Positions 19,387-28,448 of a stretch of 64,000 bases of DNA are shown piece after piece (within the stretch, counting starts at the first letter, position 1; each line of letters starts with the position of its first letter). Made by a program: the position numbers and the translations under genes. Source of the stretch: CAYVUM01 sp964619055 (lineage in GTDB: Bacteria; Pseudomonadota; Alphaproteobacteria; Rhodospirillales; Defluviicoccaceae); assembly GCA_964619055.1 (NCBI GenBank), contig CAZUDB010000005.1, positions 30,953 through 94,952 of the forward strand. Direction: 5' to 3'. The notes beneath the pieces were generated by a model, which searched no databases, was not told the origin of the DNA, and was given only the letters and a program-made list of their open reading frames with translations.

Positions 19387-20154
19387 ATGATGTCGCTGTC
19401 CAGGTCCGTTGCGTGCACCAGGCGTGCTGGATATGGGATCGCGCGCCGTTTGCAGACCAATTCGATTGCCGCTGTTATTGTCTTGGCGGCTCTGGCACCA
19501 ACGCTCGCGAGCACATCTGAAACCGGCGCGCTCGTCTCGGATGGGTGGCGGCTGTTTACAAGAGATGATGTCCAGCCGGCTCGGTTCAGCCCCAATGGCC
19601 CGTCCGCGATCAGCGTTGCCAACGAGGACGGCTTTGCCTTGCTGTACCGTCCTGTCACGTCGGCCGATGGCGAGGCACGCGTCCTTCGCTGGCGCTGGCG
19701 AGTCGAGACCGCACCGCCGGCGAGCGATCTGACACAGAAAGGACGTGATGACCGGCCTGTCGCCGTGCACGTTTGGTTCCCGGATCGCGATGGCGGGCCG
19801 CTGACCTGGCTGAAGCGGGAACTGGGGTCGGCGCTTTTCGGCGTGCCAGTTCCGGGCCGGGCAATCACATACGTTTGGGGTGGGCGCACCCCCCGTAGCA
19901 CCATGGTCGCCAATCCCTACCTAGAGGGTGGCATTATGAAGATCTTGCGACCCGGCGACACGGTGTTTGAGCGCTGGTTTCATGAACAAGTGGACGTTCG
20001 AGCTGATTTCGAAGCGGCATTTGGTGAGCCAGCACCGCGCCCTGGCTGGATTGCCATTTCGTCGGACACCGAGGATCTGGGCGGTCGCGCCCGCGCTGTT
20101 GTGGCTGAGCTAGCCTTTACCGACGGCGTCAACCTCGAAGGCGCGCAACCGTGA
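19387..20154 (+). CDS. DUF3047 domain protein, exported
   Basis: 255 residues from the ATG at 19387, which has GAGGAGGGG 7 nt upstream. An N-terminal hydrophobic segment (about residues 27-43, SIAAVIVLAALAPTLAS) suggests export. The body fits DUF3047 as I know it: an early W-rich strand pair (LRWRWRVE), then DRPVAVHVWFPD, ITYVWGGRTP and the C-terminal IAISSDTEDLGGRARAVV. DUF3047 proteins have no assigned function. The stop overlaps the start of the diiron gene (GTGA), making translation coupled. This is the first of three overlapping genes. Confidence 0.75.
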   Translation: MMSLSRSVACTRRAGYGIARRLQTNSIAAVIVLAALAPTLASTSETGALVSDGWRLFTRDDVQPARFSPNGPSAISVANEDGFALLYRPVTSADGEARVLRWRWRVETAPPASDLTQKGRDDRPVAVHVWFPDRDGGPLTWLKRELGSALFGVPVPGRAITYVWGGRTPRSTMVANPYLEGGIMKILRPGDTVFERWFHEQVDVRADFEAAFGEPAPRPGWIAISSDTEDLGGRARAVVAELAFTDGVNLEGAQP

Positions 20155-20891
20155 CCGCCACCGTCAGGGCTGAGCGCCGCTATTTGGCGATCCTGGCAGC
20201 GCGGACCCATGACCTTTGGTCTGTCGATCAGGGCATCGACTGGGAGTTGCCGACGCGACCGCCAAGATGGTTGCCGGCGCGCCTATTCACTCGTGCGCTC
20301 AGCCAACTATACCACGGTGAAGTGGCCACGGCTGCGTTGTGCCGTCGGCTTGGTGGAGAGTTGGCTGCAAACGAGCCGGAAGCCTCGCTTTGCCTGATCG
20401 CTCAGGCCGACGATGAAGCACGTCATGCGGATGTGTTCGCCCGTTACCTGGCCCGACTTGGCGACATGGCGCCATTCGATCCGCCACTGGAGCAGGCATT
20501 GAGTGCCGCATCGGCGTTGAGGTCGACCCCGGTGGCTGCGATCCTCGCCTACAACCTCATCTTGGAAGGGGAGGCACTGCAGCTGTTACAGGCGTTCGCC
20601 CATCACATTCCGTGTCCGTTGCTCGCCGCCGTTGTGCGGCGCACGGGCCGCGACGAAGCACGCCACGTGGCCTTCGGCGATGCGTACGTTAAGGCCGCCG
20701 TCGAGGTCATCTCCGCCGCCGAGCGGGAAGCACTGATCCGCCAGATTCGTGATCTTTGGCAGGAGTGTGTTCCCGCGCTGTTGTCCACCTACGCCGGCCC
20801 CTTTGGAGATTGGATTGGGCGGGGGGCTGCGGATCGCCGCTTTGCCCGCCATGCTCCTCGCCTTGCCCGACTGGGATTGCCGGTGGAATGA
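20151..20891 (+). CDS. Ferritin-like diiron protein of unknown function
   Basis: 246 residues from a GTG that overlaps the preceding stop by 4 bp. The four-helix ferritin-like pattern is complete. Glu57 lies in LYHGEVAT, Glu89 and His92 in ADDEARHADVF, Glu139 or Glu141 in LILEGEALQ, and Glu169 and His172 in GRDEARHVAFGDAY. That is the full set of carboxylate and His ligands of a diiron oxidase such as AurF-like N-oxygenases or R2-like proteins. No signal peptide is visible, so it should be cytoplasmic. The reaction is unknown. The gene overlaps the glycosyltransferase gene downstream by 4 bp (ATGA). Confidence 0.72.
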   Translation: MTATVRAERRYLAILAARTHDLWSVDQGIDWELPTRPPRWLPARLFTRALSQLYHGEVATAALCRRLGGELAANEPEASLCLIAQADDEARHADVFARYLARLGDMAPFDPPLEQALSAASALRSTPVAAILAYNLILEGEALQLLQAFAHHIPCPLLAAVVRRTGRDEARHVAFGDAYVKAAVEVISAAEREALIRQIRDLWQECVPALLSTYAGPFGDWIGRGAADRRFARHAPRLARLGLPVE

Positions 20892-21589
20892 GCCGGCCTC
20901 TGATTTCCGTTGTTATCCCCATTCTGAACGAGGCTGAGCGTTTGCCGCCTTTGCTTGACGCACTGGCCGCCGAGAGAACGCTCCATGAGGTCATCGTCGT
21001 TGACGGCGGAAGCATCGATTGTGGTCCCGAGCTAGCCCGGAACGCGGGTGCCACGGTGTTGGTGGTCGGCGGTGGGCGAGGGCCTCAGCTTGTACAGGGA
21101 GCGGAGGTGGCCACCGGCTTGGTGTTGCTATTCCTCCATGCGGATTGTCGCTTTCCCCGTGGTGGACTGAACGCCATTGCCGGCACGCTGGCGCGGGCAC
21201 CACACTTGGTGGGCGGCAACTTTGCTCTCACATTCGACGGTGATGACCGCTTCAGCCGCTGGCTGACGAGCTTTTATGCCTGGATCCGACGCCGGGGAAT
21301 CTACTATGGGGATTCAGGCGTTTTCGTGCGCCGCGACGCCTACGCGGCCATCGGCGGCTTTCGGCCCCTAGCGCTGATGGAAGATTTCGAGTTCATTCGC
21401 CGGCTGGAACGCTTCGGGCGGACCATATGTCTCGATGAACCTGCACTGGCCACGTCTTCCAGGCGCTTCGCCGGCCGCCATCCGATCGTCATCGTCATGG
21501 GCTGGCTTCGCATTCATGCCTTGTTCTACTTGGGTGTGGACTCGCAGCGACTTGCCGACTTGTACCGCTCCGATCGGCGGGGCGGCTGA
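20888..21589 (+). CDS. GT2-type glycosyltransferase, third gene of the diiron operon
   Basis: 233 residues from the ATG at 20888, which overlaps the diiron stop as ATGA. Motifs are ISVVIPILNEAERLPPLLDA, VVDGGSIDCGPE, LLFLHADCRFP and LMEDFEFIRRLERFG. It is a paralogue of the enzyme at 15014-15691 (TIGR04283 type), but with a His/Arg-rich C-terminus (RRFAGRHPIV). The coupled position implies that it acts on the same substrate as the two proteins before it. It converges on the DUF547 gene with a gap of about 30 bp. Confidence 0.82.
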   Translation: MSRPLISVVIPILNEAERLPPLLDALAAERTLHEVIVVDGGSIDCGPELARNAGATVLVVGGGRGPQLVQGAEVATGLVLLFLHADCRFPRGGLNAIAGTLARAPHLVGGNFALTFDGDDRFSRWLTSFYAWIRRRGIYYGDSGVFVRRDAYAAIGGFRPLALMEDFEFIRRLERFGRTICLDEPALATSSRRFAGRHPIVIVMGWLRIHALFYLGVDSQRLADLYRSDRRGG

Positions 21590-21621
21590 CTGATACCCGC
21601 CCCTGCCGACCATCATCCGCC

Positions 21622-22512
21622 CTACGCGCCATTGAGCGCCCAATCGTAGCGGTAACCGTCGATTGTAGTCTTACCTTCTAGTTTTGCGGCCAGATCGCGA
21701 TTGGCGTAACGCCGCAGATGTTCGAGCACGGTCCGGTCGGAGTTTCCGAAATCCTCCTCGAACCACGCGTAAATGCTGGAAACCGTGACGCCGTTGGCAT
21801 CGACGGTGACCCCGCGCGGATGGTTGATGTAGGTACGCGCGGCCGAGTCCATCAGCCGTTGGTGGTTGGCGCCCGTGAACGCCTGGCGTTGTAGGTCCGG
21901 ACAACCGATGGAGGCACAGTTGACAGCATAGTGAATACGGGGATCCCGCCAAATCGGTCGCAGGATCCTGTGCTCGATATCGTTAAGAGTCAGGCGCTGC
22001 CCCTCGACGGAGATCAGTTCCGCACCCCACGGGCCGTCAGAAAGCACGCCGGACGAAATGTCGATGTCACGGATGCTGTCCACGGGGAAATGATCCAGGA
22101 TCACTTTGACGGTCAATGCGTTGTAGAGATTGACCCAGTAGGCGAACTGCTCCGCGCGGTTGAAGGTTCCGATCCGTGTGGCGGACAAGTCGGCCAAATA
22201 CGCGTCCAGCGCTTGTCGGTCGCTTGCCGACACCCGCCGGTAATCGAAGCGAGCGACCCCATCGCGCCCTGGTTTTACATAGGCGCTCAACAACTTATTC
22301 CAGGCACTGTGATCGATGGTGGCCGTAGAGGTGCGATCTTGAGTTTGCCAGCGCGGCCACAACTTGGCACTTGGCGCAAACAGGGCTTCGAACGAACCTA
22401 TGCCGGTAGTCGCAACGAAGACTGCGCCAGCGCCCGCCGTCAAAAGGGCTCGTCTAGTCAGACCGGCGAGGCGTCGGTCGGTGGCAGAGAACGATGACAT
22501 CCGGGACTGCAT
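21622..22512 (-). CDS. DUF547 protein with twin-arginine signal
   Basis: A 296-residue protein. The N-terminus has a Tat-like signal (LTRRALLTAGAGAVFVATTG), so it should be exported folded. The body matches the DUF547 pattern: FAYWVNLYNALTVKVILDHFP, then LSDGPWGAELISVEGQRLTL, and IHYAVNCASIGCPDL with two Cys. DUF547 has a papain-like character in some structures, but no function is established. It converges on the diiron-glycosyltransferase operon; DUF547 genes are, from memory, frequent near transferases of this type. Confidence 0.8.
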   Translation of the reverse strand: MQSRMSSFSATDRRLAGLTRRALLTAGAGAVFVATTGIGSFEALFAPSAKLWPRWQTQDRTSTATIDHSAWNKLLSAYVKPGRDGVARFDYRRVSASDRQALDAYLADLSATRIGTFNRAEQFAYWVNLYNALTVKVILDHFPVDSIRDIDISSGVLSDGPWGAELISVEGQRLTLNDIEHRILRPIWRDPRIHYAVNCASIGCPDLQRQAFTGANHQRLMDSAARTYINHPRGVTVDANGVTVSSIYAWFEEDFGNSDRTVLEHLRRYANRDLAAKLEGKTTIDGYRYDWALNGA

Positions 22513-22652
22513 GGGTGTTCACTCCGTGTCGGCTGGTCCTGCCCGATTTGATGTCGGATCGGTGTCTGGGGTGGCCACCATTCCGATCGCGCCCCATCAG
22601 ATGCGCGTGAACAAGGCGCCGGCGGCAAATCAGCGTCGTAACCAGTGATTTC

Positions 22653-22967
22653 TCAGTGGCCAATGGTTCTGGATCGGCGGCCAACAAACAAGCTGCAACC
22701 GAAGATGTCGCGCGTCATGACTGGCGCTTCGCAGTCAACGAGAGACCGCAGGCTCTCCGACCGGCAGCGGCCCCACATATGGTCAACGGCCACCCAGTGC
22801 TTGCATTGGCTGCAAATCCAGGTGTCCTTGACCACAATGACCTCCGGCTCGGGAGGGGACTCTTGGATCTGACGTCTGGCGGATCTTCTGCTGCGTGCCA
22901 CCGGTCGACCGTTCCCGGCCAGCATCGATCCACGCTTCGCCACCCAGGCGCCGTACCTTGCCGTCAC
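22653..22967 (-). CDS. Small Cys-rich protein, possible zinc-binding domain
   Basis: About 105 residues, depending on the start (ATG at 22997, GTG near 22967 or an internal ATG at 22925). The C-terminal half has a tidy pattern: TWICSQCKHW, then MWGRCRSES, then TRDIFGCSLF. Two Cys in CxxC and two single Cys at regular spacing, with Trp and Gly beside them, look like a four-Cys metal site. The N-terminal half is Arg-rich. I do not recognise the family. It is divergent from the TolB/TPR gene. The evidence is the residue pattern alone, so the call is tentative. Confidence 0.45.
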   Translation of the reverse strand: MTARYGAWVAKRGSMLAGNGRPVARSRRSARRQIQESPPEPEVIVVKDTWICSQCKHWVAVDHMWGRCRSESLRSLVDCEAPVMTRDIFGCSLFVGRRSRTIGH

Positions 22968-23150
22968 GCGCGTTCCTCCCACGTCCCGCGTGGGCACGCC
23001 CGCGTCCTCTCACGATCGTGGCTCGCTTTCTTCACGTCATCTCCGCATGCGGTCTCGGTGTTGTGCCGCCTTCGGAAAGGTCTTTTATTTGGTGGCGACT
23101 CCCAACCGTACCGGCAGTGCGTCGAGCACCGATGTTACTCTCAGTAAGGC

Positions 23151-25049
23151 GTGTGTTACGTTGACCTGATTGCGGGCGGCGGAAGACTGCGCGGCGGGGG
23201 ACTTGGCGGGACGCAGAAGGCTGTGACGTCAGAAGATCGTATTTCGGTGAGTGGCTCCGGCGACGGCAACCGGCCAACGGCTGAGGACGTAAACTCCGCC
23301 GTCGATCGGATTGTCGCGAGCGTTACATTTTCCAACTCCGAACAACTGGGCCGCTTCCTCCGGCACATCGTCGGTGAGACGCTGGCCGGACGAGCCCGGT
23401 CCATCAAGGCTTACACCATTGCCGTCAATGTGTTCGGGCGTGACTCGTCATTCGATCCACAGGGCGACTCGATTGTTCGGGTGGAGGCAAGCCGGCTGCG
23501 ACAGAAGCTCGCAGCCTACTATGCCTCCGAGGGCGCAGAAGACTTGCTTCGCATCGATTTGCCGCGTGGCGGCTACGTCCCGATCTTTCGTCGCCGCACT
23601 GACGACAATGGGCCGACGACCGCGCCGGGAGTCGGGCCGCCCAAGGCCAAGCGTTGGGCTTGGCGTCAGCACCGCGAAGCGTACATCGCAGCCGGCGTGT
23701 TTGGGTTCGCGCTTGCCGTATTTGTCTCGGCCGTCCTCGGCATTTTTGCCGGCGAACCGAAACGGGCGCGTGGCGGGTTGGAGGAGTTCGATGTCGTCAT
23801 GCCGCGCCCGGCCGGGCCGTCAATTGCCGTGCTGCCGTTTGTTGCCCTCGGCGATGACCCTGTTGACAGCATGTTCGCGCAGGGCTTGGCCGAGAAGATC
23901 GCCATCGACCTAACCGCCTTTCGGGAATTGGTCGTCATTGACGCCGACGCCACGGAGGAGAACAGCATGCCGACGCGGGACGCGGTCGCCGTCGGCCGAT
24001 CGCTCGGCGTGCAGTACATTTTGGACGGCACAGTGCTGCGGCACAGGCAGCAATTGAGATTTCTGGTATCCTTGATCGACGTGACCACCGGACGACTTGT
24101 GTGGTCGCGCACCTATGATCGGCAATTTGAGATCCGATCTATGCTAATGTTGGAAGACGAGTTGACGGCTGAGATCATTGCCGCCATTGCACCGTCTTAC
24201 GGCGCTATTTATCGCGAGGATTTCGCAAATTTAATCCGTGGTGCAACCAATGATCTAGAGGCTTATACTTGTGTACTCAAAGCCTTGGCGTTGCGGCAAT
24301 ACTGGCATCATGGACAGTATAACCAAGTCCTCGAATGCCTTCAGGACTCTATTGAGCGCGATCCCTATTATGCTGATGCGCTTGCATATTACGCAATCTT
24401 GCTGCTTGAGGACCGCCCAGCTCTGGAAAGCGGCATCGAGACTCTTAACGACCTGCCGCTGGCCGACGCAATGGCCGCTGCCGAACGGGCGGTTCGATTG
24501 GCGCCCGATAGTGCGGTGGCGTGTCGCGCCCTAGCCACTGCGCATTACTTCGACGGCAATTTCAGCCTGTTCGAATGGTATGGGGATCGTGCTATCCAGC
24601 TCAATCCCAACAACGTCGATATCCTTGCCAGCTACGGCAGCCTGCTCACCTATCGTGGCGATTGGGCTCTGGGGCTTCCCCTCGTCGAGCGCGCCATTGC
24701 CCTAAACCCCTTGGTTCCCGATCGGTATCGGATTCCACTAGCACTGGACGCCTACCGGCGTGGCGATCTGGAGCAGGCCCGGCTGCAAGCCGGCTTGATC
24801 AATCAGGCCGATGATCCTATTCGCCCCTTTCTTCTGACACTGGCTGCGGCGCGTTCCGGCGACCAGACGGCATTATCAAAAGCTCGCGCCGAGCTGATCG
24901 CGCTGGCCCCGTACGTTGGCGAACTCGCCGTGCCGCTGCTGGAGCAATGGCAATTTGACCCAACGCTGATCGCAATGATCCGGGACGATCTGGCCCGGGC
25001 TGGGCTCATCACCCTCGACGCCGCCAGTGTTGATCGCGCATCACGGTGA
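23151..25049 (+). CDS. Membrane TolB/TPR protein with N-terminal DNA-binding-like region
   Basis: Up to 632 residues. The start is unclear: GTG at 23151 or 23223. The first soluble part (GRFLRHIVGETLAGRARSIK to LRIDLPRGGYVPIF) resembles the winged-helix-like domain found at the N-terminus of many alphaproteobacterial adenylate-cyclase-like TPR proteins. One membrane helix follows (about residues 182-203). A TolB-like N-terminal domain comes next (IAVLPFVALGDDPVDSMFAQ to DGTVLRHRQQLRFLVSL), then tetratricopeptide repeats to the end. There is no cyclase domain. The probable role is a signalling or regulatory membrane protein. Codon use around 24,160-24,420 is slightly more A/T-rich than in neighbours. 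Confidence 0.75.
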   Translation: MCYVDLIAGGGRLRGGGLGGTQKAVTSEDRISVSGSGDGNRPTAEDVNSAVDRIVASVTFSNSEQLGRFLRHIVGETLAGRARSIKAYTIAVNVFGRDSSFDPQGDSIVRVEASRLRQKLAAYYASEGAEDLLRIDLPRGGYVPIFRRRTDDNGPTTAPGVGPPKAKRWAWRQHREAYIAAGVFGFALAVFVSAVLGIFAGEPKRARGGLEEFDVVMPRPAGPSIAVLPFVALGDDPVDSMFAQGLAEKIAIDLTAFRELVVIDADATEENSMPTRDAVAVGRSLGVQYILDGTVLRHRQQLRFLVSLIDVTTGRLVWSRTYDRQFEIRSMLMLEDELTAEIIAAIAPSYGAIYREDFANLIRGATNDLEAYTCVLKALALRQYWHHGQYNQVLECLQDSIERDPYYADALAYYAILLLEDRPALESGIETLNDLPLADAMAAAERAVRLAPDSAVACRALATAHYFDGNFSLFEWYGDRAIQLNPNNVDILASYGSLLTYRGDWALGLPLVERAIALNPLVPDRYRIPLALDAYRRGDLEQARLQAGLINQADDPIRPFLLTLAAARSGDQTALSKARAELIALAPYVGELAVPLLEQWQFDPTLIAMIRDDLARAGLITLDAASVDRASR

Positions 25050-25137
25050 CCAGCCTGGCTCTTTTATTCCGTTTCGGGTGCGTGTACGCATGCGCCGAAG
25101 GATCGACGTTCGACAAAAACGGGGAGAGGCGGGAACT

Positions 25138-26616
25138 ATGGCGTTCGACACGGAGCAGGAACTGCTGGCCCAGGCGCGCGCGGTGCGCGACCATGTGGTG
25201 CAGCAGGGCCAGGAACTCTTGGACGGGTGGCAATCAAAGATCCGTCGGGATTCGTTCCGAGATGGTGCAGAAAACTTGGCGCACTATCTGGCGTTGCGCC
25301 AATTGGATTTGCGCGAATTGCAGTCCGGGCTCAGGCCTTGGGGCTTGGCCTCCTTGGCGCGGATCGAAGGCCACGTGCTCCCGACGCTGGAAGCCATTAT
25401 CGCTAATCTGGAGCAGCTGACGGGCACCAATACCGCGCCCCATCGGCCGGAACCGGCGGCCTTTCGCCGTGGTCAAGACGGGCTGGCCCGCAACACCGAC
25501 GAGGTCCTGGGGCCGGCAGCGGTGGGCCGGCGCACCCACATCCTGGTGACGCTGGCGCCGAAAGCAGCCAAAAACTTGGATTTCGTGCGTCATCTCATCG
25601 CCGCCGGTATGGACTGCGCCCGTGTCAACTGCGCTCACGATGGGCCCGAGACGTGGGAGGCCATGATCACCCACGTGCGCCAGGCCGCTGCCGAGGCAGG
25701 CCGCACGTGCCACGTGTTGATGGATCTCGCGGGACCGAAGATCCGCACCGATAAGGTGGTCACACCGGAAAAGCGCGAGGAGGTGAAAACAGGGGATGAA
25801 GTCCTCCTGACATTCGAAGGAACGTCCGCTGATTTCAGTGTTCCGTTTCAGGCGTCCTGCTCAACGCCAGACGTGCTGCGACAGGTTGCCGTCGGCTCGC
25901 GCGTGTCCATCAAGGACGGCCTGATCCAAGGTGTTGTTCGGGAGGTTCGACCCGAGGGCCTGCTTTTGGATGTCCAGCGCACACCGCCGGACGGACAGCC
26001 CTTGGTGCCGGAGAAGGGGATCAATTTTCCCGACACCGAGCTGACGGTGTCGCCTTTGACTGCCGACGACCTGGCCAACCTGGATTTCGTTTGCGCTCAT
26101 GCAGATATCGTCAGCTATTCGTTCGTGCAGCGTCCGGCAGATATTTCCCTCCTTCAAAACGAGATCCTGCGACGGCGCACCGGCGATATCCCGCCGATTC
26201 CGATCGTCGCCAAGGTGGAGACGCGCCTGGCGCTGGCCAACTTGCCGGAGTTGATTATCCAGGCTGCTGGCGCGAACCCGTTTGCCGTCATGATCGCGCG
26301 TGGCGATCTGGCCGTCGAAATCGGCTATGAACGGCTGTCCGAAATTCAGGAGGAAATTCTCTGGATTTGTGAGGCGGCCCATGTGCCGGTGATTTGGGCC
26401 ACGCAAGTGCTGGAGAGCCTCGTAAAGCGCGGAATGCCGTCGCGTGGCGAGTTTACGGACGCTGCTATGGCCGAGCGCGCCGAATGCGTGATGTTGAACA
26501 AAGGTCCTTACATTGAAGAGGGCATCAAGGTGCTCGACGACGTATTGCGCCGAATGGAGACACATCGGATCAAACGGGCCACGCAGCTGCGCCCCCTTCA
26601 GGTTTGGAGGCACTGA
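25138..26616 (+). CDS. Atypical pyruvate kinase lacking the C-terminal domain
   Basis: 492 residues from the ATG at 25138, with GGGA just upstream. The catalytic (beta/alpha)8 barrel and B domain are clear: CARVNCAHDGPETW, LMDLAGPKIRTD, IPIVAKVETRLAL, VMIARGDLAVEIG, VIWATQVLESLVKRG and SRGEFTDAAMAERAEC. The usual C-terminal allosteric domain is missing; the chain ends about 30 residues after the barrel. In its place is an N-terminal helical segment of about 130 residues rich in Leu, Arg and Gln. If active, the enzyme transfers phosphate from phosphoenolpyruvate to ADP. The key residues look conserved, but regulation must differ from the standard enzyme. It converges on mgtE. Confidence 0.8.
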   Translation: MAFDTEQELLAQARAVRDHVVQQGQELLDGWQSKIRRDSFRDGAENLAHYLALRQLDLRELQSGLRPWGLASLARIEGHVLPTLEAIIANLEQLTGTNTAPHRPEPAAFRRGQDGLARNTDEVLGPAAVGRRTHILVTLAPKAAKNLDFVRHLIAAGMDCARVNCAHDGPETWEAMITHVRQAAAEAGRTCHVLMDLAGPKIRTDKVVTPEKREEVKTGDEVLLTFEGTSADFSVPFQASCSTPDVLRQVAVGSRVSIKDGLIQGVVREVRPEGLLLDVQRTPPDGQPLVPEKGINFPDTELTVSPLTADDLANLDFVCAHADIVSYSFVQRPADISLLQNEILRRRTGDIPPIPIVAKVETRLALANLPELIIQAAGANPFAVMIARGDLAVEIGYERLSEIQEEILWICEAAHVPVIWATQVLESLVKRGMPSRGEFTDAAMAERAECVMLNKGPYIEEGIKVLDDVLRRMETHRIKRATQLRPLQVWRH

Positions 26617-26674
26617 CGAGATATCGTGACCAGCTGAAAACCGTTTTGGGGTTACTGCTCGTTGGTCTTGGCGA

Positions 26675-28135
26675 CTACATCAAGAAAGCAGTGGCCAAGC
26701 CCAAAAAGATCATGAAGCCCATGCTGTCGGTGCTGAAAGTGAGCAGCACGCTGGAACCGAAGGCGGGGTCGCGGCCCATGCGGTGGAGGATGACGGGCAC
26801 CGCGATCCCGATCACTGCCGCGACGATCAGATTTAAGACCATGGCGGCCCACATTACCGCCCCAAGGGCGGCGTCCTGATACAGCAGCATGGCGACGACG
26901 CCCATGGCGGCACCGAACATGGTGCCATTGATTAGCCCGATCGCTATTTCCTTGCGCGCCAGATAGGGAATGTTTCCCGTTCGGATTTGATCCAGGGCGA
27001 GACCGCGAATAAACAAGGCCACTGTCTGATTGCCTGTGTTGCCGCCGACGCTGGCAACAATCGGCATTAGGGTCGCAAGCGCCACGAGCTGTTCGATGGA
27101 GTCTTCGAACACGCCGATTACCCGCGAGGCGATGAACGCCGTTAACAGATTGACCGACAGCCAAAGCCAGCGTCGACGGGCACTTTGCAGGATCGGTGCA
27201 AAAAGATCCTCCTCCGCTGACAGTCCCTCGCGGATCAGAGCCTGGCTCTCCGCTTCGGCTCGGACGAAGTGCATCACAGCATCTACGGTGAGCCGCCCGA
27301 CCAGGCGTCCGCGGTCATCGACAACCGGCGCCGTCACCAGATCTTCGCGTTCGAACACCCGTACCGCCACGTCGGCGGACTCGTGCGGCGAAAACGCGAC
27401 AGGTGAGGTGTTCATGATCGTCCCCAGCACCTTAGCGGGTCGGTGCATGAGCAGCGTGCGGATCGGCAAACGCCCCACTAGCCGGTCCCGGTCGTCGACA
27501 ATCTCGATGGCGTCCAGCGGGTCCGGCAGACTGGGCAACCGCCTCAGCATTTTGAGGGCCGTACGGACGGTTTCCGTCTGTTCGGCGACGACAAGATCGC
27601 GAGCCATGATTCGGCCGACGCTGTCGGGTGGAAAGGGTGCCAAGGTCCGGATCCAAGATCGCACGGGCGGCTCCAGATCGGGCTCGATCTGGACCAAAAC
27701 GTCTTGGGGAAGATGCCGGGCGATCTGATTGAGTGCATCCGGGTCGGCGGCACGGGATACTTCCAAGAGGCGATCGTGCGGGGTAATCGCCACCAGACCG
27801 TCCGCCACTTGATCCGTCACCTCCCAGAGCACATCCGCGGCCGTTGCCGGCTTGACGCTCTGCCAAACCAGCCGACGCTGGTCGGGAGGCAACATCTCCA
27901 GCAAATGTGAAACGTCCGAGGCCGACAACACCTCGACTCGTCGCGCCAGCTCAACCTCACTCTGGCGGTGGAAAACCGTTTCAACCAGTTCGGCGCGGTG
28001 CGGGCTCTCGCGCACCGCCAGTCGCTCTAGGATTGGCTGGCGTGCAAGCAGGGTTAAAATCGGATCGAGGCGCGCGTCCAAAGGTTGGCGCGGTACGTCG
28101 GTCGTTCTGTCCACGATATGACCCATGGCCGCCAT
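26675..28135 (-). CDS. mgtE: Magnesium transporter MgtE
   Basis: 486 residues from the ATG at 28135; an ORF extension to 28192 is less likely. The layout is standard: an N-terminal MgtE_N helical domain (SDVSHLLEMLPPDQRRL), two CBS domains (IMNTSPVAFSPHESADVAV, VVDDRGRLVGRLTVDAVMHF), then a pore domain of five helices. The channel motif is PIVASVGGNTGNQTVALFIRG. It is a Mg2+-gated Mg2+ channel in the inner membrane. I saw no M-box riboswitch in the upstream sequence. Confidence 0.95.
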   Translation of the reverse strand: MAAMGHIVDRTTDVPRQPLDARLDPILTLLARQPILERLAVRESPHRAELVETVFHRQSEVELARRVEVLSASDVSHLLEMLPPDQRRLVWQSVKPATAADVLWEVTDQVADGLVAITPHDRLLEVSRAADPDALNQIARHLPQDVLVQIEPDLEPPVRSWIRTLAPFPPDSVGRIMARDLVVAEQTETVRTALKMLRRLPSLPDPLDAIEIVDDRDRLVGRLPIRTLLMHRPAKVLGTIMNTSPVAFSPHESADVAVRVFEREDLVTAPVVDDRGRLVGRLTVDAVMHFVRAEAESQALIREGLSAEEDLFAPILQSARRRWLWLSVNLLTAFIASRVIGVFEDSIEQLVALATLMPIVASVGGNTGNQTVALFIRGLALDQIRTGNIPYLARKEIAIGLINGTMFGAAMGVVAMLLYQDAALGAVMWAAMVLNLIVAAVIGIAVPVILHRMGRDPAFGSSVLLTFSTDSMGFMIFLGLATAFLM

Positions 28136-28448
28136 TGCAATCGATGATCTGATTGATACCTTATGCCCGACGCCGACTGCGAGCCGGAACAAGCGTTTCT
28201 TGCGCGAAAAGGGCTAAAGCGCATTTTCGACGAATGACGTGGCGCGCGCTGCTTGCGGGCTTCTGGTCCGCAGCGGGCTCGCCATACCGCCGGAGCTCAG
28301 CACATGCTCGCGTTGACGGATGCTTCTGCGCGCACCTATTTACGAGGGCTTGCGCGGATGAGTGCACGCATCAGCTCTGGGCTCGGTGGACTGCCCAGTC
28401 ATATCGGTTGCCATTGCCCGGTGGGTGTTGAGCGCCGGCATCTATGGA

